64,000 nt of DNA from Atopsyche davidsoni (lineage: Eukaryota > Arthropoda > Insecta > Trichoptera > Hydrobiosidae). Positions 13,001 through 25,000 of this stretch are shown here, one piece after another; the stretch's first letter is position 1; each line of letters opens with the position of its first letter. The stretch covers positions 1,426,001 to 1,490,000 of the forward strand of contig JAILWY010000028.1 of assembly GCA_022113835.1 (NCBI GenBank), in the 5' to 3' direction. The position numbers and the translations under genes were made by a program. Under the pieces are notes generated by a model. It was given only the letters and a program-made list of their open reading frames with translations, ran no database searches and was not told the DNA's origin.

Positions 13001-16000
13001 CTGTGGGTAGATCGTAAAGGTAACCATCTCTGTCCATTGTTAAGCACAGCTCCCCACTAATTAAATTTGGCTGGTAATTTTGAAATTTGCTGTAATAATT
13101 TCTAAAGGGTTTTCCTGAAATATATGTTATGTCCTTTATAAATGTGTTTTCCTGAAATATATGCTGTTTTTCTTTAGACTATTTACTGATTAGACATTAT
13201 TTATTACCCGTTAGTGAGAGCCATTCTCCCCTGTCGTGATACTTGTGAAAGCCAAGCAATATAAGGGTGGGCCATTTGTATTCTGAGGTGGCAGCCGGTA
13301 AGACAGAAGCCGGATAGGCCTCAAAGATGTCCTTCAGGACCCTGGCCTCGAGGTCGTTCCTGGGCATTGCGAGTGTCGCATTGTCTTCGATGCATATCTT
13401 CACAGCCTCTCCCCAGTGCGTAGGGGTGCTAAAGAATTTGTATTCCTTGTTCACTTCCTTGTACAGGGTGAAGCCATGTCCTGTTTACAAAGTCACCATT
13501 TCATTAAATGTATGCACAGTTAGTATCTCACGAAATGGCATGAGATGCTAAATATAAAAATTATCGTAAATTAGTAATAATAAAATTATAAAAATTATCA
13601 ATGATATCACCTATGCAGTGGGAAAAAACGGTTTTGTAAAATAGAAAGAGCACCAGTACAGAGACAACCATGTGGGTGGTCATCTTGCAGAATCTTCGGA
13701 CACTCGTGAGCGAGGCTGCTGCAGTGCGGGGCTTTATAGGTCGTGGCGTCTGCTATCAGCGGAAGTGTGTCCCCACACATTTCCGCTGTTCTTGGCATTT
13801 GTGATATGTGGCTGCCTCCTAGTTCCTATCTGTTTTATTGGAACCCGAAAATGACTTGGATATTGGAATGGATAAAGAGAGAAAAATAATATTATACTAA
13901 ATTATATTACTGCTCCATTTTGAAGATACGATTTTGCAGTCAGAAAATAGCAGCAGTACTGCGGGAAGTATGTAAATCGCTATTCTGCAGCAGTTTTGGG
14001 TGCCTGTGAACAAGTGCGAGGGCATTATAGGCCGCAGCGGCTGCTATCAGGGTGGAGAATTGTTCCCATGCACTTCCGTTGCTACTGGCTTGTCTGATCG
14101 ATACGTGGCTTCCTCTAAATATTCCAATCACTATTATGTCAAAACCCAAATTGAAATGAAGACTCCGGAAAAATCAGGTCCGAATTCTGCAGCTGAATTC
14201 AATTCTATTTTTGCAGTAGTTGTGTATCCAATATTTAATATATGCTTTGAGTTGAAGACATACATTTTTTACTCACAAGGTAATGTAGCTACTAATTGTC
14301 TATAAATTTGGACTGCCTTTTAACAGAAGATGAGCTCTGATTTTCATCAATCTATTTTAAAGAAAACAATTATCTGTTCTTTAAAGAGTTTTATTGAATA
14401 GCGATAAGATTTCTTTTGGAATGCCATGTGTTTTAATAATATCACGATGATCTTTGTGGCTGGATCTATTTACTTGATATCTCTGGAAGCGGATTGTAAA
14501 GCTTGAGTTTCTTTTCACATATGAACATAGCTTGCACATCGCACACGGCGTGCACTAGGCCCTCAAGGCTGAGAGCTCCACAGTCATTCTGCGCGGCTTT
14601 GGCTCTGTCTAGTTTTGGGCTCCATTTCAAGTATCCAACATCGAATAGGGGTTTTCCTGAAATCGAAATGCAAAAACATCGTATGTTGACAAGTCATTTG
14701 AGATTGCTATATGTTGAATTTCATTTCAGTAGACCTCCACAGTTACTGAGACTTTCAAACTTTAGTAAGTCGGAAATAATGCTCTCTGGAGGTTGGAGAT
14801 AACAATGTTTGACTGTAAGAAGCAGCAGACATTGAATAGGATGTGATCACTCACCGTGGACTGTCAAGAAGTAGCCTTCCTTGAACAGATCGTGGAAGCC
14901 TATGAAGCCGTATGTGGGGGACTGAAGTATATTTCTTGCTCCCAGAGTAATGGATTTTTGGAGAATTTCGATGAGTGTTCGTTCTTCTTCCTGGTTGTCG
15001 ATGATGGCCAGGGTGCCCTCTTCTTCCCGGCACACCTGCTCTGCTCGCCACCATACCTCCGTGTATCTGTGCACCTTGTAGCAACCGGAGGTCTCTGGGA
15101 AGCATTCGTATCCTGAAATGTCAACTCATTGTATTGAGCACTCCACAACTGCGGTGTTCTCGGCAGTGCTGGCTGCGAAGGTTCTTCTATGCACTGATTA
15201 TCTATTATTACCTTTTTTGATATATTTTGCCTCGATTATTATTTATACCCCAAGTGTTATAACATATGAAAATACAAGTTACTTGATGCAGTGTTCTACG
15301 ACCCTACCTTGGTCATCGGTCTCATAGTCCGCCCCCCCCCGCTCGCAGATGAACGGTGCGGTATTGATTGTGGGTAGATCGTAAAGGTAACCATCTCTGT
15401 CCATTGTTAAGCACAGCTCCCCACTATGCATATCTGGCTGGGAATTTAGAAATTTGCTGTAATAATTTCTAAAGGGTTTTCCTGAAATATATGTTATGTC
15501 CTCTATATATAATTTTGTATGCGGTTTTTCTTAAGATAATTTACTGATTTGATATTATTTATCACCCGTTAGTGAGAGCCATTCTCCCCTGTCGTGATAC
15601 TTTTGAAAGCCCAGCAGTATGAGGAAGGGCCATCTGTATACCGAGGTGGCAGCCGGTAAGACAGATGCCGGATAGGCCTCAAAGATGTCCTTCAGGACCC
15701 TGGCCTCGAGGTCGTTCCTGGGCATTGCGAGTGTCGCATTGTCTTCGATGCATATCTTCACAGCCTCTCCCCAGTGCGTAGGGGTGCCAAAGAATTTGTA
15801 TTCCTTGTTCACTTCCTTGTACAGGGTGTAGCCATGTCCTGTTCACAAAGTCATCTAGTTCATTAAATGTATGCACAGTTAGTATCTCACGAAATAGCAT
15901 GAGATACTAATTATAAAAATTATCGTAAAATAGTAACTATAAAATTATAAAAATTATTAATGATATCACCTATGCAGTGGGAAAAAACGGTTTTGTAAAA

Positions 16001-19000
16001 AAGAAAGAGCACCAGTACAGAGACAACCATGTGGGAGGTCATCTTGCAGAATCTTCGGACACTCGTGAGCGAGGCTGCTGCAGTGCGGGGCTTTATAGGT
16101 CGTGGCGTCTGCTATCAGCGGAAGTGTGTCCCCACACATTTCCGCTGTTCTTGGCATTTGTGATATGTGGCTGCCTCCTAGTTCCAATCTGTTTAATTGG
16201 AACCGGAAAATGGTTTGGATATAAGAATTGAAAAAGAGAGACAAAAAAATTATATTACCACTCCATTTTGAAGATACGATTTTGCAGTCAGAAAATAATA
16301 GCAGTACAACGGCAACTATGCAGATCGCCATTCTGCAGTTGAATTCAATTCTATTTTTGCACTAGTTGTGTATCCATTATTAACTATATGCCATGAGTTA
16401 ATGACGTACATTTTTTTACTTATAAGGTGTTATTTTTACTAATGTAGCTACTAATTGTCTATGAATTTTGACTGCCTGTTAAAAGAAGCTAAGCTCTGAT
16501 TTTCAACAATCTATTTAAAGAAAACAATTATCTGTTCTTTAAAGAGTTTTATTGAATAGCGATAAGATTTCTTTTGGAATGCCATGTGTTTTAATAATAT
16601 CACGATGATCTGCATGGCTAGATCTATTTTCTTGATAACTCTGGAAGTGGATTGTAAAGCTTGAGCTTCTTTTCACATATGAACATGGCCTGCACGTCGC
16701 ATGCGGCGTGCACTAGGCCCTCGAGGCTGAGAGCTCCACAGTCATTCTGCGCGGCTTTGGCTCTGTCTAGGTGTGGGCTCCATTTCAAGTATCCGACATC
16801 GGACAGGGGTTTTCCTGAAATCGGAATGCAAAAACATCATATGTTGACAAGTCATTTCAGTAAACCTCCACAGTTACTGAGACTTTCAAACTTTAGTAAG
16901 TCAGAAATAATGCTCTCTGAAGGTTGGAGACAACAATGTTTGACTGTAAGAAGCAGCAGACATTGAATAGGATGGGATCACTCACCGTGGACTGTCAAGA
17001 AGTAGCCTTCCTTGATCAGATCGTGGAAGCCTATGAAGCCGTATGTGGTGGAGGACTGAAGTCTATTTCTTGCTCCCAGAGTAATGGATTTACGGAGAAT
17101 TTCGATGAGTGTTCGTTCTTCTTCCTGGTTGTCGATGATGGCCAGGGTGCCCTCTTCTTCCCGGCACACCTGCTCTGCTCGCCACCATACCTCCGTGTAT
17201 CTGTGCACCTTGTAGCAACCGGAGGTCTCTGGGAAGCATTCGTATCCTGAAATGTCAACTCATTCTATCGAGCATCCCCCACAACTGCAGAGTTTTCAGC
17301 AGTGCTGGCTGCGAAGGTTCCTCTATGCACTGATTATTTATTATAACCTTGGATATATGGTTGATTGTATTGATTGATTATCCTTGATTAATATTTCTAT
17401 GCCAACCACATTATTCAGTGTAATGAAATATGAAAATACAAGTTATTTGATGCAGTGTTCTACGACCCTACCTTGGTCATCGGTCTCATAGTCCGCCCCC
17501 CCCCGCTCGCAGATGAACGTCGCGGTATTGACTGGGGGCAGATCGTTGAGGTAACCATCTCTGTTCATTGCTAAGTTCAACTCCCCACTAAGCAAATTTG
17601 GCTCGTTATTTTGAAATTTGCAGTAATAATTTCTAAAGGGTTTTCCTGAAATATATGTAATGTCCTCTATATATAGTTTTGTATGCGGTTTTTCTTAAGA
17701 TAATTTACTGATTTGATATTATTTATCACCCGTTAGTGAGAGCCATTCTCCCCTGTCGTGATACTTGTGAAAGCCCAGCAGTATGAGGAAGGGCCATCTG
17801 TATACCGAGGTGGCAGCCGGTAAGACAGATGCCGGATAGGCCTCAAAGATGTCCTTCAGGACCCTGGCCTCGAGGTCGTTACTGGGCATTGCGAGTGTCG
17901 CATTGTCTTCGATGCATATCTTCACAGCCTCTCCCCAGTGCGTAGGGGTGCTAAAGAATTTGTATTCCTTGTTCACTTCCTTGTACAGGGTGTAGCCATG
18001 TCCTGTTCACAAAGTCATCTAGTTCATTAAATGTATGCACAGTTAGTATCTCACGAAATGGCATGAGATACTAATTATAAAAATTATCGTAAATTAGTAA
18101 TAATAAAATTATAAAAATTATCATTGATATCACCTATGCAGTGGGAAAAAACGGTTTTGTAAAATAGAAAGAGCACCAGTACAGAGACAACCATGTGGGA
18201 GGTCATCTTGCAGAATCTTCCGACACTCGTGAGCGAGGCTGCTGCAGTGTGGGGCTTTATAGGTTGTGGTGCTGCTATCAGCGGAAGTGTGTCCCCACAC
18301 ATTTCCGCTGCTCTCGGCATGTCTGTTATGTGGCTGCCTCCTAGTACTTCAGAAAAATCAGGCCAAAATGAAGCATTTTCTATAATCAGCCTGAAACCAA
18401 TGCTTACTATGCAGTTTTTGTGTATTCAATATTTACAAATGACTATCGACATCACAGAGAGTTAATGATAATTTTTTACGATGACTTATCAATGCTAAAT
18501 TAACAGCCAGAACTTGTGCTCACGTACCGAAAAATGTTTTTCACATTCAACATGCAATTTCGATATGCTTATATGTACATATTTTTTTGCTATAACATAA
18601 ATCATCTACGAGACAAAAAGTCTCTTCCAATGTGACGAAGAAATCCAACTACTACGTACTACATACACAATTTTTATATTTGTTCAATCGTCGAACAATA
18701 ATTCTGCTTAGCAAAATCTTTGCTGTCGTTTGGGCCATTCGAGAAACCCAGCCCATTGTGATCTAAATTGTAGTACATGTCAGTTGCAGTATTAAAAAAT
18801 AAAGTAGAAATGTGATTCGACACCACAATGCTTTGGGCATTTCCATCGAGCCGCGACAGATAAGATATTTGTATATTTTCTATTAACTGGCTGGCAGATA
18901 ATTTTGAATAGTTTTCTAATGAATCACTATTATCTTGCACCAATTAACCAAAACAAATATTCACTGTACCGTGATAGCACATATATATTTTATGGCTGTA

Positions 19001-22000
19001 AAAATGTGCTGCGGCAATTAACTGCTCGGTTGTGAATGATGAAATATTACTAACAATAAACATTATGTTTTTATGTTGCCAATTCTCAATTAAAAAAGAT
19101 GAGGTAATGATAGGTGGGCGAGAGTAACGTAGCACCTAGTTTTTGTAATTTCTCAAAATTGGTGATTTATTAATTATTTAATAATATACATTTGTCATCA
19201 TTTCAAGTAATCTAAAAAATATTTTTTTTATTAATATGTGTCGAATTTTCATTGAGTGAACCAAAGATGATTTTTCGGAAAACATATGCATTTTATCCGT
19301 AAATAGACTGGGAAGTGGCAAAAGTTGCTTGAAGCCGTCCGCGCTTGCTGCTGTTCTCATGTGGTTCAACTGTTTGCTTGCAGAGGCATTCCTGTCGCAT
19401 CTGGTGCTGGAGGACTATGAAGAATGCTTCCCTGAAGACTGGCGCGCCGCCACACCCGCCCCCTCGCTGCCTGCTCCGCCACACACTCAGCAGGATAACC
19501 TTTCCGTAAGCGGCAACGTCTATTGCTTTTCTCTCTTTATTTTTACAACCGAACTCTTCGGGGGTCTTCTGTTCACTTACGTAAACTATGGACAACCTTA
19601 ATTAGCAAGGTTCATTCTCGAAATTTTACTAGAAGTGAACCATTGAGACACATGTCCAGGATTCCACGCCAATATGCACTTCAAACACGCCCCCTAATAC
19701 ATTGTCAACGGAGTAAACAACCAGATTCTCCACATGGATACTGGAATCCCAAGTGTCTTTTTGGGGATCGCAGTATATCAAGGAGACCGGTGGCCTCACT
19801 CCTTGAGAGAGTATCAATTCTTCCTTTGCGGTTTATTTACCAGATCTGGTTGCGTAGAGCAGACAAGTGGGGGTAGTGTGTGTAATAGAATCCTTTCAAC
19901 ACACCCTGAGGGTCCACCCGCTCCTATAATGTTTATTGATAAGTTCTTGTCTGGTTTTTCCGTTCAGGTGAGGCAGAGCCCACAGGGACAGCAGGCGTGG
20001 ATAAAAAATGCCTGTACCGTAGAGGAGCTGGAGAGAAACATCCGCCAGCAACCGCCTCCACAGCTCCCGCCGCACAACATGCCTATGATGATGCCCTTCT
20101 ACCAGGTATGCCCCCGTTACTAGAATTGCGTGGGTTTTGGGGGTTTTATGTTCTGTCTTAAGTTGAAGCCATTTTTGGGTTGTTAGCCTTGAACTACTCT
20201 TTTTCTTGCTTTAACACATAGAAAATGTAATACCAATGAATATTAATAAATATCTACTAAGACACCTAGTGTTGAATATGATGATGTCTTCAACAGAAGT
20301 GCATGTAAAAGCTGAAGCTCTTATTGGAGAAAGAGAAGAAGATGAGCAGAAGTGTGATGGTTCTGTATTGCTTTCAGCCGCGTTTCCCCCCCAACATGAT
20401 GCCTCCCCCCTTGCAGCGTCCCTTCATGGCCCCACCGCCCCCGCATTTTAATGTGAGTTATTCTTCCCTGTTCGGCTGGATTCGTAGTCTTTGCTTTCTT
20501 CAGTGTAAGCCTACTCTCGCCGAGATTCCCAAAAACAGATTCCCAAAAGATCCACGACAGCCTGTTATAGTAATTTGTAATACTCCATATTGAAACAACA
20601 TTTTTGTGGCCAGGACATTACAAACATTTTTGTTTTTGACTCCTTTCGCCTTTCAAGAGGTTTTTTTTTTTTAGATATGTTAAGACAAAATATTGGTGAT
20701 ATAAATTTAAAACACTAATATTTTCTTTGTACATCATCAAAATTTTTCCGCACACAAAGTTTTAGAATTGTTATTCTTAACAAAATAAAGTTAATTTTAA
20801 TCTGTTCACAATTTAACTGTGAAATTTTTCAGGCAATGTCACCCAACAAAATGGTGGCGCCGCCGCCCGGCATCCGCTTCCGGCCGCAACAGGCTGGCAA
20901 CCTCCAGGCCATAGAACAGCAGCAGCAGCACTTCCCGCTGCCCCTCAACCGCCCCGCTGCCGCGCCCAACCAGAGTCGGATCAACCACGCCAACCACATG
21001 CCGCCCCCTTTAAACCATATGGGCCAGCCCGGCCACATGAACCAGCAGAGCCGCATGGGTCAACAGAACCACATGGGCCAGCCGCCCGGCCACATGCCGC
21101 ATGGCCACGTGAACCACCATCAGAACTTCTCCATGTTGCCCAACCATCCGCACCTGGTAAACATGCAGAGTCAGCAGAAACCTGGGAGCAATGGAAACAT
21201 CCGGCCATTTACGGGAAATCAGCACAACTTCAACGGTCTGCCGGTCATGAAAGATGTCGTCGCCGATATGATTCAGATGATTCAGAATACTCATCCAATC
21301 CTCGGAGGAAACATGAACCTGCAGCAGAGAAGGCTGCTGGCGGCCGGATTCAAGTATCCAGTGAGTATACTGGGTTAAATTTTTGATATTTGTACAATTA
21401 CTGACTGTAGAATCCAATACGATTTGGCTTACTATAAGTTTTCAATAATATTAGTAGGTTTTGATGATTTTGTGGTTTCTTGGGTGTTGAGCTGCCTGAT
21501 GTTTTCTATCTTGGTACTGGGATGATGATGAGGTATGGTTAACAATTTTTGAGCATCAAAACGTTGATCAAAACACATTAAGCAGCTTACTCCCAAGAAA
21601 CCATAAAATCATTGTATAACAACGAACCTATAAAAAGTGATTCTAAATGTATTTCAGATCTCTCAACCTTCTCGATATTTTCAAATTCATAGTCTATAAT
21701 TATTCAAATAATAAAATTCTAACACTCATCGCTGGACGCCGGGACGTGCCCTGAAAGATAGCGATGTCGTCATGACATGATAAAAAGTGCTTATTTTATA
21801 AATGCATGAAACTGATAAATCATGTTTTGAACTCATTCCAGACCCTATTGATAAATAATTGATTGTATACTGAAAATTTTAATATAATTTAATAAATTAA
21901 AATTCATCAGCTATGATAGCAACACACATAAAAAAAACAACAGTTTATTCTCATAAGACTTGTAATTCATTAAAAAGGTTGAGCTCAATGTTTTTTTTTT

Positions 22001-25000
22001 TGTATTTTCAAAGTGTAGAAATAGTGGTTGAATTCCAGGTTGGTATTTATTATGTATCTTTGTGTGCAGGGTGGTGCTCAGCAGGCAGGAGCCGTGCCAC
22101 AGCGGAGGCAGGGAGCGGAGGGGGACCAGTACAGCGGTCTAATGTCCTCGCGAGAGAAGCAGTGGCTCCTCAACATACAGCTGTTACAGCTCAATACTGG
22201 CACCCCTTACATAGACGACTACTATTACACGGTAATTTACTGAGGACCTTCATCTGTTAGATTGACAGATTAATAAATTCCACGATAGTACTCTACTCTC
22301 TGTAGTCATAACAGGTGCACCATTGGACACATCCTCTCCAACTGTCATGTGGCCTTGGACCAAGAGAGATACTCTCCCCTGCAAGGCTTAAATAAACAAA
22401 GCCAATTGTTAGAGTCTACATGAATCGCGCTTTTCGCGGATACTATCGTCATTTACTGCCCTTGAAGAATGTTCTTGTGTCCTTGGGAATCAATTATTCC
22501 AACAGACAATTAGATAATATTAATGAATACAGCAGTCTCTCAGATTGGCATCTTGAGAAATAACTCTAGGAGGCTGGTGGCCTCATTCTTTGAGAGAGTA
22601 TTGAAGGCTGTACTTGTGACCTTCAATCAGATCTGCTTGCGGAGAATAAACGAGTTGACATAGTGGGAGTATAACATAACGTGTAAAGGATCCTTCAAAC
22701 ACGCCCTGAAGGTTGCAAGCCCATGGACTCCAATCGTCTCAATACACGAGACCTAAAATCTCATGATGGGCCTGAAAAGTGATAACTTTTATTTTATTGT
22801 TTCAGGTGTTCTTAGACCGACAGTCTAAGAAAGAGAAGCTGGTGATGAAGGAGGCACACAAAGCCAATCAGCAGAACCACCCGTTCAGCCAGCAGAATCT
22901 GACCAATAATAGATTCGGTGAGCCTATAAATCTACAATGGTATATAATTATTGCAAAAAAAACAAAATCTCTATTAATGGGGATTGTGATCGTTTTCAGG
23001 CGGTAGTAACGGGGGCACAGCAGACGGAGGGCGAGAGCGACGCAACAGCGCACGTAGCAACGCCGGAGACAACAATAACAAGGAGGGGCCCCGACATTAC
23101 GTGCCCACGCAGTTTGAGAACTCTCTGGGAAAACTTCAGGTAGAATTGGAATTCAAGACGGAAGTCATTTAGGTTAGGTTTAGGTTTGAAATCAGCCATT
23201 GGATTTATTTGTAATTATTATTTTCTAGTGCGGGTCGGTGACGGCACCTCGGAAGATAATTGACATGGAAATAGTCGCAGAGCAGACGGCCGAAGGAGCA
23301 CCCGTGTCGGCCTGGAGAGGAGCTCGCCAGACGCTCCTGGCCATCGAAGCGCTGTACTGCCCCCTGCTCAGGCTGGAGGATCTCGCCGAGCCTCTGGCCA
23401 TAGCCAACGCCTTGGTGCTCAAGGTGTGTAACCCACAACATTCCCTGAGTATAACACACTTCCGATGAAAATAGTTTAAAAAAAATAATATATTTTACTA
23501 TTCAATTGTGCATGTCCCTTCAAATGATTTCAGGAGAGAGAAGAAAAGCAAAAAGCTCTGTTACTAGAGCAGCAGCAGCAGCAGAGAGAGTTGGAAAACG
23601 AAGAGCAGTCATCGTCACCTCCTGAAACCTCCAACCATTTCCTTCGAGACATCGAGAATGTTCAGAAGCAACCCAACCATCAGCGCTCCAGCAACTCTGT
23701 GTCTTCCGTTCTCGGATCTTCTGCCCCCGCGTCTCAAGGAAGCTTGCCCAACCTGCTGGACGAGAACAAACCTGATCTCCTCGGAAAGCTTTTTGCCGGC
23801 CTTCTGTTTGAGGACCGGCTCAACGCATTTATGAATGTTAGGAAAGGAAAGGTAAGTCGCTTAATTTTTATTTGTTTTTCTACTAATCTGATGACAGACT
23901 ACAAAGCTATGCAAGAAAAGCAATTATAATTCCTGCTCTTTCGTGTCCAACTGTGAATCGGTGTATAGTCCGCTTGGCTGAGCTGTGTAATGTGGTCATG
24001 TTGCAGAGCCTAGTAATGCGCGTGCTGTCGCAGGCTGTTCCTACAGAGCGCTGGCGGGCCCCGCTGGGGCGCCTGTGGCCGCGCCTGCTGCGAGCCCTGC
24101 CGGCCGCTATGCGCCGAGACAGCGCTCTGCTCGCCCCCTTGCCTGCTCTCTTTAAACAGTAAGTATCTAAACTTGATCTAGTCTTCTTTTTAAGTGCGAG
24201 TCCTTCAAGTCTGTAGAGTTGAGTTTGAAGTGCCAGAAAACAGGAGGTTGAGTAGAACTAGCTCCCCGGTGTCCGCTGTACTTGAAAGCTAACCCCCCCT
24301 GGTTCAAAGCTCGCTGAGGAGACGTGTGCGCATGGCTGCTACTCTTCGGTTATGACTAATCACGGTGCTTTTTATTTCTTCATATAACATTACAACATAT
24401 GAATCATCTTGTTAAAGATGACGTATCGCTGAACATGTTCATTCGATTGTGGTTTTACAGATACCTGGCTGGGACGGAGGGCTGGGCGCCCGTGTCGGAC
24501 CTGTGCCTGGTGTTGGGCGAAGGCCCGCCCGCGCCTCCGCGACCATCAACGCCCGCCCCACTCCCCCGCAGTCTCCTGCACTTTCTCACTGCCACCAGTG
24601 TAATTATATTACAGCTGTTCTCTAACTCCTTTTAATTTAATCTTTGAGAATGTTTACAACAAAACCATCAATACTATTTATTGAACAGTATGTTTATTGA
24701 ATCTGAAAAATAGTACCCGAGTAATATATCTCAGAAACCAGACATTAGTATTTTGAAATTTTGCTGATTGTTTTCATATTTAAGTACAAACACTAGGAAG
24801 TGTATCTTTTTCAAAAAAAAATTTGCTCAAATTAACAGGTATTTTTTTTGTTTCAGCTTGGCTTGTCATTTTTGATTGCACTGTGTGAGCGAGCATCCGC
24901 GCTCCCAAAACCGGTGCCGCTGGCGTGGGCGGCTCTGGTGCGGGGCAGCGCAGCGGCCCTCCCCTCCAGTGCGCCGCCACGTGTGGGGCCCCCTCTAGCG

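Noticed and set aside
14847..17258. Several extra frames overlapping lectin exons, on both strands
   Set aside because: Shadows of exon 4 in the other frames; the chosen frame keeps the cysteine pattern and splice phase in all four genes.
20829..21417. Long antisense frames over Patr-1 exon 7
   Set aside because: Shadows of the Pro/Gln/Met/His-rich coding exon; no splice or family support.
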